From DASRDB01 sp035652815 (GTDB taxonomy: Bacteria; Chloroflexota; Ktedonobacteria; Ktedonobacterales; Ktedonobacteraceae), in NCBI GenBank assembly GCA_035652815.1, contig DASRDB010000010.1, forward strand, positions 1-44,094: DNA of 44,094 nucleotides, read 5' to 3'. The notes beneath the pieces were generated by a model, which ran no database searches, had not been told where the DNA came from, and saw only the letters and a list, made by a program, of their open reading frames with translations. Shown one piece after another: positions 24,117-32,878 of this stretch. Within the stretch, counting starts at the first letter, position 1. Every line of letters begins with the position of its first letter. Position numbers and translations under genes: made by a program.

Positions 24117-26204
24117 ATGAAAACAACCGTTGAACGTACCGATACCGTATTTTCTCAAAATACACCCCACATGGGGGCTTATAAAGGCCCGCCGTCCCGC
24201 TTCTCTAGAGAACAATTACTGCCTTTCGCCATCTTTTTCGCAATGGTGGGGGCAGTTCTTTTCATGGATGCGGTGCTTCCCTTACGCGACCTCTGGTTTC
24301 ACGAGGCCCAGCTCACGCAACTAGGCACGTGGCCTGTCCTACCATCACTTATTTTATTTCCAGGCTGGACGCTCATACCACCTGTCCCGTTTCTTCATGC
24401 CTCGGGAACGCCGGATGTGCTGGTAAGCTGGGCCAAGCTGCCTCTGCTGTTCAGCGCATTTTTGCTGGTATTCATCATCTATATCGTCGCGCTGTACCGT
24501 TTGCCACAGCGTATTTCAACACGGTATATCTTTCGCACTACGGCGCTGCTCGGTCTGCTCTACATGTTAATATCGGTCGTCACCTCGCCCGATCTGTATT
24601 CGTATATTGCCTACGCCAGAATGGGCATCATGCATGGCCTGAATCCGATCACCACCATTCCTACTGCGATTCGCAGCGACGAAATCTATCACTTTGTCCT
24701 CTGGGTAGATCAACCCTCGGCTTATGGGCCAACGTGGGCCATTATTACCTGCCTGCTGCAATGGTTGATTGTTCTTTTCGGGTCAAGCTACATCCTGCCG
24801 ATGGTGATAGCCCTGCGCATGCTTGGTCTGCTTACGCACCTGCTCTCAACGCTGCTGGTCTGGTCGATCAGTGGCTATTTGCAGCAGCTCAATGGCGCGG
24901 GTTCATCGCTGGCGCGGCAAAAGCGGATTCGCGCTACGCTGGCCTTCGCCTGGAATCCCCTGCTGCTGCTTGAGGCATGCACAAACGCGCACAACGACTC
25001 GACGCTGCTGGTATTTATTTTGCTTGCCATCTGGATACTGGTACGCGAGCAGAGCAAAAGATACGCTCCCATTGTTGAGCGCGCCGAAGCTCAGACTCGC
25101 TTCATACCAGGAAAAATATGGCGTGTGAACCTGAAAGCGGTTATTCCGGTAATCGGAAATAGTATAATCAATTTTCACTACCAGGATCGGCCATCCCAAC
25201 CTGTCATCCTGAGCGCAGCGAAGGATCGCGCGTGCCGGATGATGCGTGTGTCGAGACGCACGCATCGCCCGGCACACAGATCCTTCGCTGCGCTCAGGAT
25301 GACAGAAAAGGCATTCCCAAATTTGATCGTAAAAGTTCAGCATACCATCTGGCAAAGGGTACCTGAGTACTTGCGCGTGCCGATTATTACATCGGTGTTG
25401 TTCGCGGTGGCAACGTGCTTGAAAATGAACATCGCCATTTTGTTGCCGGGTCTACTGCTCTACTTCTGGCATCGAGATCAGGAGCAAACACTACAGCAAA
25501 AGTTGCGTGTGGCGCTCGCGATTATCGGAAGCTACGCCGGGATTGTGGTACTTCTGTACGCGCCTTTCTGGCAGGATGGAGCGATCTTTAACGTCTTCAA
25601 GGTCAACCCGGCAACCTATCGCACCATCAATACCGTCGCGGATACTATGGGGCATCTCGCTAATAGTGTGGGAGCGCTGATGGGATTTCCCCCTGGCGCG
25701 CCTATCGGCTCGCCCGCCGAACGCTTCGCGCACACCTTCAGCATGGGCATCTTTGCCATCCTCTACACGCTTTTGCTCTGGCGCGCCTTTCGTTTCCCGC
25801 AGCGTATTGCCACGCTTAATGGCCTCTTGCGCTGGATGGCAATTGCGTGGCTGCTCTATTGCGCCGTTGGCTCTCCCTGGTTCTGGCCCTGGTATATGGT
25901 GACGTTCTTTGGCCTGTTCGCGCTGATAGAGGCTTCCAGTTCGGTAAAAGAAACCGGCGAACCGAGCGCGCATACGTATGACTGGCCGCGACCGGAAGAC
26001 CTCACGTGCGCGCGGCTGCTTGTTTTTAGCATGCTCAGCCTCTATTGCTTCATCACCTGGGGGCCTGCGCATACCTTTGTTCCTGGACTTCCCGGGTTTC
26101 TCTGGTCCTACTTCAATGGCCTGTGGGTGTGGCTGCTGCCATCAGGTGCCACTGTCCTGCTCGCACGAGAAACGCGCTGGTTGCGCTTCTTAACCCGTCT
26201 ATAG
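24117..26204 (+). CDS. Polytopic glycosyltransferase (GT87/mannosyltransferase-like) interrupted in frame by a palindromic repeat
   Basis: 695 residues with about twelve membrane segments. Motifs of polyprenyl-phosphate-sugar-dependent GT-C enzymes are visible: YAYARMGIMHGLNPITTIP-type loop, DQPSAYGPTWAIITCLLQW and LLLEACTNAHNDSTLLVFIL. It would transfer mannose or another sugar outside the membrane. Between two membrane helices, residues about 345-410 (nt about 25150-25345) are encoded by the palindrome copy 5 (translations VILSAAKD and SFAALRMTE), with the frame kept open. The extra segment lies in a predicted loop, so activity may survive. No good ribosome binding site is visible before the ATG. 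Confidence 0.82.
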   Translation: MKTTVERTDTVFSQNTPHMGAYKGPPSRFSREQLLPFAIFFAMVGAVLFMDAVLPLRDLWFHEAQLTQLGTWPVLPSLILFPGWTLIPPVPFLHASGTPDVLVSWAKLPLLFSAFLLVFIIYIVALYRLPQRISTRYIFRTTALLGLLYMLISVVTSPDLYSYIAYARMGIMHGLNPITTIPTAIRSDEIYHFVLWVDQPSAYGPTWAIITCLLQWLIVLFGSSYILPMVIALRMLGLLTHLLSTLLVWSISGYLQQLNGAGSSLARQKRIRATLAFAWNPLLLLEACTNAHNDSTLLVFILLAIWILVREQSKRYAPIVERAEAQTRFIPGKIWRVNLKAVIPVIGNSIINFHYQDRPSQPVILSAAKDRACRMMRVSRRTHRPAHRSFAALRMTEKAFPNLIVKVQHTIWQRVPEYLRVPIITSVLFAVATCLKMNIAILLPGLLLYFWHRDQEQTLQQKLRVALAIIGSYAGIVVLLYAPFWQDGAIFNVFKVNPATYRTINTVADTMGHLANSVGALMGFPPGAPIGSPAERFAHTFSMGIFAILYTLLLWRAFRFPQRIATLNGLLRWMAIAWLLYCAVGSPWFWPWYMVTFFGLFALIEASSSVKETGEPSAHTYDWPRPEDLTCARLLVFSMLSLYCFITWGPAHTFVPGLPGFLWSYFNGLWVWLLPSGATVLLARETRWLRFLTRL
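25203..25303. repeat. Dispersed palindromic repeat, copy 5, inside a coding sequence
   Basis: Perfect 25-nt arms (25203-25227, 25279-25303). The 51-nt centre is itself nearly palindromic (GTGCCGGATGATGCGTG and CACGCATCGCCCGGCAC). Shared flanks GATCGGCCATCCCAA (also at copy 6) and TTTGATCGTAAAA (also near copy 8) show that the repeat unit is larger than the palindrome. Confidence 0.93.
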
Positions 26205-26334
26205 GGTAAAAGTACCATCTTCTCTCCAATTTAATCTTCCGATATGGGTAATGATGCTACCGTCAGCACCGGCAGAAAGATACATGGCCATACGTTCATC
26301 ATCTTTGAACAGGTATGATAACGGATCAGCTTGT
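26199..26334 (-). pseudogene. Possible 3' gene remnant truncated by composite element C
   Basis: The minus-strand frame from the element boundary to 26199 reads ADPLSYLFKDDERMAMYLSA then GADGSIITHIGRLNWREDG and stops, overlapping the glycosyltransferase stop by 6 bases. It has normal-looking composition but no start codon outside the element and no recognised family. A chance frame cannot be excluded. Confidence 0.3.
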
Positions 26335-26521
26335 TGTAGGGACGCGTTGATGAATTTAAACAAGCAAGATCGGCCATCCCAATCTGTCATCCTGAGCGCA
26401 GCGAAGAATCTCCCGTCTCGGCTCCCGATTCGTGCGCCGACGCAGATTCTTCGCTGCGCTCAGGATGACATGTGCAACCTTACCGATGCTGGTTGTCAAC
26501 ATTCATCATCACATCCCTACA
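26335..26521. mobile_element. Composite MITE-like element, copy C
   Basis: Outer inverted repeats of 21 bases (26335-26355 and 26501-26521; TGTAGGGACGCGTTGATGAA on the left) match at 18 of 21 positions. The right half contains GTTGTCAAC, as in copy A. The dispersed palindrome copy 6 is nested inside. Non-coding. Confidence 0.75.
26386..26469. repeat. Dispersed palindromic repeat, copy 6 (variant arms)
   Basis: Perfect 25-nt arms (26386-26410, 26445-26469) ending GAAGAATC/GATTCTTC, where most copies have GAAGGATC/GATCCTTC. The change is paired across the stem. Confidence 0.93.
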
Positions 26522-26582
26522 ACGGTGAATGCACATACATGAAAATAGCGTTGGGTTTTAAGGAGAAAGAGGGTTTTCCAGG

Positions 26583-28169
26583 ATGCGCAGGATATATATA
26601 ACAGGCAAAACAGGTAAATTGCTAGCGATAGTCGGCATTTTTCTCGTGTTGCTGCTCTGTATCGGATTTGGTATCTGGAGCCTGAACGGCGGCCCCTCGA
26701 CGGGAGTAATGCCTGGGGCAACACCTGGCAGCACCACACGTCCGACTAAAACAAGTCCGACACGTGTGACGCAAAGCGTCTCTCCATTGCTCTTTGGAAC
26801 CAACCTGGGCCTTTTTGACGCTCACGACCAGGTACTTACTTCAGCGACCACACGTACACTGCTACAAAATTTGCACCCGAAGATTATTCGTATGCCTGTG
26901 CGCTCATCGCTTTCGGAGAATACAGAGATACAGGCGGCTCAGATTATCAAAAGTGTAGGGGCTGTACCCCTGGTCGTATTGCGCGGTGCGGTTGATCCTA
27001 ACGCGCTGGCGGATGACACGCGCATGCTTCAAGATATGAATCGCATCTTTGGCAGCAGCATCGTCTACTACGAGTTTGGCAACGAGGAAGACCTGGCAGG
27101 GGTGGATGTCGCGAGCTATGTGACGGCCTGGAATAGCATTGTTCCGAAACTGAAATCGCTAGCCCAACATGGGCACTTCATTGGGCCTGTCAACTACCAG
27201 TACGACCGGGACTATCTCACCGCGTTCCTGCGACAGGCCAGGCCGCGTCCCGATGAGATAAGCTGGCACGAGTACACGTGCGATGATTCCTGGGCAAACC
27301 CGATCTGCATCAGCCATATTTCACACTGGACCAACCATATCAGCGATGCGCGGGCGGTCATGCAGGCGACCATCGGACAGGTGTTGCCCATTATGATTAC
27401 CGAATGGAACTACGCGCCCAACGCGGTGCCAAACGACGGGAAAAACAATAACCCCTCATTTATGGCAGCCTGGACAACGCTCGCCCTGCAAACGCTGGCA
27501 GCCAACGGCATCTTTGCCTCGATGCAGTACTCCGTCACCAATACCGCTATTCCACTCATTACCTCCGGCAATGTCCTGACCAGCCAGGCGGCGGCGTTTC
27601 AGAACCAGTACCAGACGATGATCGTCAACGGGCGCTCGCCGACACCTGTGCCAACTCCACCAGGACAGCCCCAGGGCGGCGGGACTCCCACTCCTGGCAT
27701 AGGTGGGACATACTCTTCGTTCTCGTTCGAGGATGGCGGAACGGATGGGTGGAGCGGACACAGTCCGCAGATCAGCGCGGTGCAGAACAGTTCGAGTACT
27801 GGCATGGGAGATACGCATTCTCTCCAGGTCACGTTCGGCAATATGACCAGCAACGATTACCCGAGTGTAGGCGTCGGGCGCTCCAGCTTCTCAAGCTATC
27901 CGAGCGCAGGTCAAACGATCGCGCTCTACATCTACCTGCCAGCGAACTCGCCATCTATCGGGGCGAAGGTCTATCTGATGGATAGCCAGTATCACTGGTT
28001 CGACGGCGGCTCAATGGCAGCCCTTAAACCTGGAACATGGAACCGCCTGACCTACACGCTGCCCGGCAGTTTTAATGGGCCACTGCGCCAGCTAGGAGTG
28101 CAGTTTCATACAACCAGTTCGAGTCCGGTAAACGAGAGCGTATACATCGACTCGGTGACCTGGGGATAG
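26583..28169 (+). CDS. Membrane-anchored clan GH-A glycoside hydrolase with C-terminal binding module
   Basis: 528 residues. An N-terminal anchor (LLAIVGIFLVLLLCIGFGIW, about 13-32) and a Thr/Pro stalk are followed by a TIM-barrel-like domain (about 68-345). The expected GH-A catalytic pair is visible: acid/base Glu168 in YEFGNEED and nucleophile Glu274 in IMITEWNYAP. After a Pro/Gly linker (PTPPGQPQGGGTPTPG), a carbohydrate-binding-like beta-sandwich begins SSFSFEDGGTDGWSG and ends NESVYIDSVTWG. A surface-attached glycosidase (GH39/GH79-like) is likely; the exact family and substrate are not assigned. It sits behind the glycosyltransferase, separated by composite element C. Confidence 0.82.
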   Translation: MRRIYITGKTGKLLAIVGIFLVLLLCIGFGIWSLNGGPSTGVMPGATPGSTTRPTKTSPTRVTQSVSPLLFGTNLGLFDAHDQVLTSATTRTLLQNLHPKIIRMPVRSSLSENTEIQAAQIIKSVGAVPLVVLRGAVDPNALADDTRMLQDMNRIFGSSIVYYEFGNEEDLAGVDVASYVTAWNSIVPKLKSLAQHGHFIGPVNYQYDRDYLTAFLRQARPRPDEISWHEYTCDDSWANPICISHISHWTNHISDARAVMQATIGQVLPIMITEWNYAPNAVPNDGKNNNPSFMAAWTTLALQTLAANGIFASMQYSVTNTAIPLITSGNVLTSQAAAFQNQYQTMIVNGRSPTPVPTPPGQPQGGGTPTPGIGGTYSSFSFEDGGTDGWSGHSPQISAVQNSSSTGMGDTHSLQVTFGNMTSNDYPSVGVGRSSFSSYPSAGQTIALYIYLPANSPSIGAKVYLMDSQYHWFDGGSMAALKPGTWNRLTYTLPGSFNGPLRQLGVQFHTTSSSPVNESVYIDSVTWG

Positions 28170-28198
28170 GAACAACGCTTTCAAGGCAAGCTAGTCGG

Positions 28199-28606
28199 CT
28201 ATGATGTCAGCTTATGTATAGCATCAAGCAGGTCGCGCACGTGAAAAGGTTTTACGATGACCTGCTTGATGTAGGTTTTTGGAATCTCAGGCGGGGCAGA
28301 ACCAGCAGTAATCAGCACAATGGCAGGCATGGGGCGAGATGCTTCCCATTGCTCCTGCAAATGCTGCAAAAAAGCATTTCCATCCATACCGGGCATGGCA
28401 AGATCAAGCAAGATGACGGAAGGGTAACGTCCTTCGCGGGCGGCGTTGTCCATCCAGGCAAGCGCTTCCTGGCCCTCAGACGCCTCAGCCGGTTCAAAGC
28501 CATCCAGCTCCAGCGCCCAGGAAACCATGTCGCGAATGGCGGGGTTATCATCCACCACCAGCACAATTGGGGCGCGTTCCGTCTTCTGATCCTCCGTTGA
28601 ACTCAT
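28199..28606 (-). CDS. Single-domain response regulator
   Basis: 135 residues from the ATG at 28606; a GTG at 28612 is spaced closer to GGAGG (28618-28622) and could be the true start. Receiver features: VVDDNPAIRD acidic pair, acceptor Asp68 in VILLDLAMPGMDG, Thr in VLITAG and Lys in IVKPF. No output domain. No kinase is adjacent; it may serve a distant hybrid kinase. Confidence 0.88.
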   Translation of the reverse strand: MSSTEDQKTERAPIVLVVDDNPAIRDMVSWALELDGFEPAEASEGQEALAWMDNAAREGRYPSVILLDLAMPGMDGNAFLQHLQEQWEASRPMPAIVLITAGSAPPEIPKTYIKQVIVKPFHVRDLLDAIHKLTS

Positions 28607-28701
28607 AAACACTCTGCCCTCCTACGATAGCCTCACCAGTGTTTTTCAGGTTTGATGAATGTTCACAAACCAGATCGGTCTGCACCTGTCATTCTACCCC
28701 T

Positions 28702-28767
28702 GTCATTCTGAGCGCAGCGAAGAATCCCTCGTCGTCCCTACGGATTCTTCGCTGCGCTCAGAATGAC
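28702..28767. repeat. Dispersed palindromic repeat, copy 7 (variant arms)
   Basis: 26-nt arms (28702-28727, 28742-28767), perfect, with a short 14-nt centre. Both arms carry TTCTGAG/CTCAGAA and GAAGAATC/GATTCTTC changes relative to copies 1-5, again paired. Confidence 0.92.
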
Positions 28768-28793
28768 AGGCTCCATTCATGTTCATGCACCTA

Positions 28794-29594
28794 TCAGATC
28801 GAATATAAAAACGTATGAATAGCCGAGAAAAACGCTTCAGGTTGCTCCAGGTTAGAAAGATGACCGGCGCGAGGAATAAGCGCGAATTGCGCGCCAGGAA
28901 TTTGCGCGGCATATTCACGCGCCACATCTGGCGGCGTCAGACCGTCCTGCTCGCCAACGATTACCAGTGTAGGGCAGGCAATCGATGCGAGTAAGTCCAT
29001 TGAATCCAGGCGCTGCGCCATGCCACGCGAGGCCGCCGCAATGCCGCGTGGTGTGGCAGCATTAATCATCTGGCGCACGCGGATTTCTACCTCAGGATGG
29101 TGCTGGCGGGTATAGTCAGAGATCAGACGCGGCAGTTGCAGATTGGCGATGGCCTCCGCGCCCTCGGTCTCGGCGAGACGCGCCACGTTTTCACGATTCG
29201 CCCGCGCCTCTGCGGTATCGGCTCCCGGACGGGTATCCGCCAGGATCAGGCCCGCGAGACGCTGCGGGTATTTACGCAGGAAAGCAAAAGCAGCGTAGCC
29301 ACCCATCGAGAGGCCGCAGAGGATAGCTTTCTGAATGCCGAGCGCATCCATCAGACCAGCCACGTCATCGGCAAACAGTTCCATCGTAGACACATCGTCG
29401 GCGATTTCACTTTCGCCGAAGCCGCGCCAGTCGAGCGAGACCAGGCGAAAACGATTGGCGGCCTCAGAGAGCAGGGCCTGGATATCACCGTCCCACATGC
29501 TTTTATTTAATGGGAAAGCATGCAGGAAGATGACCGGTAGCCCTGCCCCATGATCGCTATAGCCAAGGTTGATGTTATTCACAAAAATCTTCAT
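28794..29594 (-). CDS. Alpha/beta hydrolase
   Basis: 266 residues. Alpha/beta hydrolase fold: oxyanion region VIFLHAFPLNKSMW, nucleophile elbow CGLSMGGYAAF (Ser), a Cys-Pro-x-Leu-VIVGEQDGLTPP strand with the acidic residue, and GHLSNLEQPEAF with the catalytic His. Similar to 3-oxoadipate enol-lactonase-like esterases. The start overlaps the lipA stop by 4 bases (ATGA), so it is translationally coupled at the end of the 2-oxoacid dehydrogenase operon; an ester or thioester substrate linked to that pathway is inferred. Confidence 0.9.
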   Translation of the reverse strand: MKIFVNNINLGYSDHGAGLPVIFLHAFPLNKSMWDGDIQALLSEAANRFRLVSLDWRGFGESEIADDVSTMELFADDVAGLMDALGIQKAILCGLSMGGYAAFAFLRKYPQRLAGLILADTRPGADTAEARANRENVARLAETEGAEAIANLQLPRLISDYTRQHHPEVEIRVRQMINAATPRGIAAASRGMAQRLDSMDLLASIACPTLVIVGEQDGLTPPDVAREYAAQIPGAQFALIPRAGHLSNLEQPEAFFSAIHTFLYSI

Positions 29595-30469
29595 GCGTTC
29601 GCTTTTGCTCCATCAGCCTGTTCGTGCGCGTGATACGAACTGCGAACAAAGGGGCCTGACTCCACATGTCGGAAGCCCATCTTCTTGCCTTCCTCTTTGA
29701 GGGCGGCAAATTCTTCAAGCGGGACGTAGCGCTGAATGGGAAGGTGCTGGAACGAAGGGCGCAGGTACTGGCCGATGGTCAGAATATCCACATCATGCTG
29801 GCGCAGGTCGTGCATGACCTCAAGGATTTCGTCCCAGGCCTCGCCGAGGCCCAGCATGAAGCCGGACTTGGTGGGTGCGTCGGGATTCATCTCCTTCGCC
29901 CATTTCAGCACCTGGAGCGAGCGTTTGTAGATGGCCTGCGGGCGCACACGCTTGTAGAGGCGAGGAATGGTCTCGACGTTGTGGTTGTAGACGTCGGGCT
30001 TCGCATCCATCACCACCTTCAAAGCATCGTAGACGCCCTTGAAATCGGGAGTCAGCACCTCGACTCTGCATTCGGGATTGAGGCGGCGAATCCAGCGAAT
30101 GGTGGCGGCGAAGATAGCCGCGCCACCATCCTTGAGTTCGTCGCGGTTGACCGATGTAACCACAGCATGGCGCAGACCCATTTTTTGTACGGCCTCCGCC
30201 ACGCGCTTCGGCTCCTCCCAGTCCAGACCGAGCGGACGACCAGTTTCCACCGCGCAGAAGCCGCAACTGCGCGTGCAGACACGGCCCAGGATCATGAAGG
30301 TGGCCGTTTTATGGCCCCAGCACTCGCCAATATTTGGACAGCGCGCCTCCTCGCAGACCGTATGCAGCTCCTTGCTGCGCATCAACTGCTTGAGGTTTGC
30401 GTAGTTTTCCCCGGTTGGGGGGCGCACCCGCAGCCACTCGGGACGCCGTTCTGGAATCGTGGTCGCCAT
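29591..30469 (-). CDS. lipA: Lipoyl synthase
   Basis: 292 residues, radical-SAM enzyme inserting two sulfurs into octanoyl groups on lipoyl domains. Auxiliary cluster ligands Cys39, Cys44 and Cys50 (CEEARCPNIGEC) and the radical-SAM CxxxCxxC at Cys65, Cys69 and Cys72 (CTRSCGFC) are intact, and the C-terminal RSSYHA holds the serine ligand. It lies 16 bases downstream of the E2 gene whose product needs lipoylation, a direct functional link. No lipB or lplA in the window. Confidence 0.96.
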   Translation of the reverse strand: MATTIPERRPEWLRVRPPTGENYANLKQLMRSKELHTVCEEARCPNIGECWGHKTATFMILGRVCTRSCGFCAVETGRPLGLDWEEPKRVAEAVQKMGLRHAVVTSVNRDELKDGGAAIFAATIRWIRRLNPECRVEVLTPDFKGVYDALKVVMDAKPDVYNHNVETIPRLYKRVRPQAIYKRSLQVLKWAKEMNPDAPTKSGFMLGLGEAWDEILEVMHDLRQHDVDILTIGQYLRPSFQHLPIQRYVPLEEFAALKEEGKKMGFRHVESGPFVRSSYHAHEQADGAKANA

Positions 30470-30485
30470 AGTATTTTCCCTTTAG

Positions 30486-31865
30486 TTAGTACACATCAAT
30501 TTCTTGTCCGTAGCTTTGCAGCTTGTTGCGCACAGCCTGCAAGAAGCCGCCCGCGCCCGCGCCATCCAGAACGCGATGGTCGAACGAGAGACAGAGATAC
30601 ATCATGTGACGAATAGCAATCGCGTCATCCTCAGTGACAACCGGGCGTTTAACCACTGCATCCATGCTCAGGATGCCCGCATTCGGCTGGTTGATGATCG
30701 GCACCGAGATGATGGTGCCGAAGGTGCCCGGATTATTGACAACAAAGGTAGCGCCCTGCATATCCTGCACCGTCAATTTGTTGTTACGGGCACGCATGGC
30801 AACCTCGTATACCTTCTTCGCCAATCCGGCAATCGTAAGCTGATCGGCATCATGCACCACCGGAACAACCAACCCGACGTCGGTCGCGACCGCCACGCCG
30901 AGATGAATACGCTTCTTGATAACTATTTTATTATCCTCTGTCCAGGAGGAGTTGATGGTCGGGAACTTGCGAATACCCTCGCATACTGCCTTCATGACGA
31001 AAGGCACGTAGCTGATACTGTAGCCCTCGCGCCGCTTGAAGTCCTCTTTGTTCTTCTCAAGCCACTTCGCGATGTTGGTCATATCGACCTCGACCACCGT
31101 TGTAGCATGGGGCGAGGTACGCTTGCTGCGCACCATGTGTTCGGCGATAGCCAGGCGCATGCGGCTCGGCTCCACAATCTCCTCGTCCAGGCCAGCTACC
31201 GCTGGAGCAGGTTTGGGGGCGGCTGCAACAGGTGCCGGAGTTGGAGCGGCAGGAGCGGTGTACGCCGGCTGCGCGACAGGGGCGGTATATTGTGGCGCGG
31301 CAGGAGTCGCCTGCCTTTGCTCCAGATAGGCCATAATATCCTCTTTACGCACGCGCCCGCCAATACCGGTGCCCGCAATGTCGTTTAGATCAATGCCATG
31401 CTCGCGGGCAAGACGGCGGGCCAGGGGCGAGATGCGCTGGCGTTCCTCTTCTCCAGTGCGAACAGGCACAGAGCGTTGTGATGGCGCGCTTGCTCCGTTG
31501 CCACTGCTGGCAGCCGTTTGAGCCTCTTGACGATCCATCACCGCCACCTGCGTCTCGGACGGCTTCTCAACGGGCGCGGCGTCTGGGCCGGGGGCCGCTT
31601 CAGCCGGGGGTGAGGCGGACACATCAGCGTTCTCTTCGATCAGGGCAATATCGGTTCCCACCGGAACAGTCTGGTCGGCCTGCACCAGAATTTTGGAGAG
31701 GCGACCGGCAACAGGCGATGGCAGTTCCGCGTTGATTTTATCGGTAATGATCTCGGCCAGGGACTCGTCTTTCTCGACCCAGTCCCCTTCTTTCTTCAGC
31801 CAGCTTCCCACCGTTCCCTCTGCTACGGATTCTCCTAGTCGTGGCATTTTTACAGGTGTTGGCAT
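30486..31865 (-). CDS. 2-oxoacid dehydrogenase E2 component (dihydrolipoyl acyltransferase)
   Basis: 459 residues with one lipoyl domain (1-80; lipoyl-lysine Lys43 in ITDKINAE), an Ala/Pro-rich linker, a peripheral subunit-binding domain (RISPLARRLAREHGIDLNDI), a second Ala/Pro linker and the acyltransferase core ending with the catalytic SFDHRVLDGAGAGGF. It passes acyl groups from E1 to CoA. The TDK lipoyl context is common in branched-chain-type and pyruvate complexes alike, so substrate is not settled. The E1 genes are immediately upstream and lipA is downstream. Confidence 0.95.
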   Translation of the reverse strand: MPTPVKMPRLGESVAEGTVGSWLKKEGDWVEKDESLAEIITDKINAELPSPVAGRLSKILVQADQTVPVGTDIALIEENADVSASPPAEAAPGPDAAPVEKPSETQVAVMDRQEAQTAASSGNGASAPSQRSVPVRTGEEERQRISPLARRLAREHGIDLNDIAGTGIGGRVRKEDIMAYLEQRQATPAAPQYTAPVAQPAYTAPAAPTPAPVAAAPKPAPAVAGLDEEIVEPSRMRLAIAEHMVRSKRTSPHATTVVEVDMTNIAKWLEKNKEDFKRREGYSISYVPFVMKAVCEGIRKFPTINSSWTEDNKIVIKKRIHLGVAVATDVGLVVPVVHDADQLTIAGLAKKVYEVAMRARNNKLTVQDMQGATFVVNNPGTFGTIISVPIINQPNAGILSMDAVVKRPVVTEDDAIAIRHMMYLCLSFDHRVLDGAGAGGFLQAVRNKLQSYGQEIDVY

Positions 31866-31894
31866 ATGTTGACTCCTTTGTCAATCGTACTTTA

Positions 31895-32878
31895 CTAATA
31901 GGCCGCCAGCTTGCGAACGGCAGCGAGAATCTTATCCGCATTGGGCAGATAAGCTGCCTCTAACGGTGGCGCGTATGGGAAAGGAACATCGGGCGCGGCT
32001 ACACGAGTGATCGGCCCGTCAAGATAATCAAACAGGTCCTCAGCAATGATGGCCGAGAGTTCTGCCCCAACGCCGCCCGAGAGGTTATCCTCGTAGACGA
32101 TCAGGACCTTGTTAGTGTGCTTGACCGAATTGTAAATGGTCTCGCGGTCAAGCGGCACCAGGCTGCGCAGGTCTACCACTTCGATATCCAGGTCGTCCTC
32201 ATCTTCAAGCGTCTGCGCCGCTTTCAAGCACTCGCGAACCATCGCGCCATAGGTAAGGATGGTCATATCCTCGCCCTGACGGCGCACAATCGCTTTGCCA
32301 AGCGGAACGGTGTAATCCTGCGAAGGCAATTCCTCGCGCAATTCCGGCAGGCGATAGAGTAATTTATGCTCCAGATACAACACGGGATTGTTGTCGCGAA
32401 TAGCCGCCTTCAACAGGCCCTTCGCGTCATAAGCGGTCGATGGATAGACGACCTTGATGCCTGGCGTATGGAAAAACCAGGCTTCGGGACTGGCGGAATG
32501 GAACGGGCCGCCGTGTGTGCCGCCGCCAGAGGGGCCGCGAATGACCATCGGCGTAGGGATGCCGCTGCGCCAGTACATCTTGCTCGCCATATTGACGAGC
32601 TGGTCGAAGCCGCAGGTGATGAAGTCGATAAATTGCATCTCGGCAATGGGTCGCATGCCCATAATGGCTGCTCCGATGGCGCTGCCGATAATAGCGTTCT
32701 CGGCCATCGGCGTATCAATCACCCGCTCCGGCCCAAATTCATCCAGGAAGCCCGCGCTCACCTTGAACGCGCCGCCGTAAGTGCCCACGTCCTCGCCGAG
32801 CAGGAATACAGCCTCGTCACGGCGCATCTCTTCGCGCATAGCCTGGCTGATTGCTTCAAGATAGGTTACTGCTGTCAT
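31895..32878 (-). CDS. 2-oxoacid dehydrogenase E1 component, beta subunit
   Basis: 327 residues, the normal E1-beta length. MTAVTYLEAISQAMREEMRR, VFLLGEDVGTYGGAFKVSAG, TPMAENAIIGSAIGAAIMG and GGGTHGGPFHS are family signatures; EGVGAELSAIIAEDLFDYLD-like C-terminal domain (here GGVGAELSAI). It forms the alpha2beta2 thiamine-diphosphate enzyme with the upstream E1 alpha. The ATG overlaps the E1-alpha stop by 4 bases, so the subunits are translationally coupled. Confidence 0.95.
   Translation of the reverse strand: MTAVTYLEAISQAMREEMRRDEAVFLLGEDVGTYGGAFKVSAGFLDEFGPERVIDTPMAENAIIGSAIGAAIMGMRPIAEMQFIDFITCGFDQLVNMASKMYWRSGIPTPMVIRGPSGGGTHGGPFHSASPEAWFFHTPGIKVVYPSTAYDAKGLLKAAIRDNNPVLYLEHKLLYRLPELREELPSQDYTVPLGKAIVRRQGEDMTILTYGAMVRECLKAAQTLEDEDDLDIEVVDLRSLVPLDRETIYNSVKHTNKVLIVYEDNLSGGVGAELSAIIAEDLFDYLDGPITRVAAPDVPFPYAPPLEAAYLPNADKILAAVRKLAAY

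Noticed and set aside
29666..30616. A 316-residue plus-strand frame over lipA
   Set aside because: Antisense shadow of lipA, whose cysteine motifs are intact on the minus strand.
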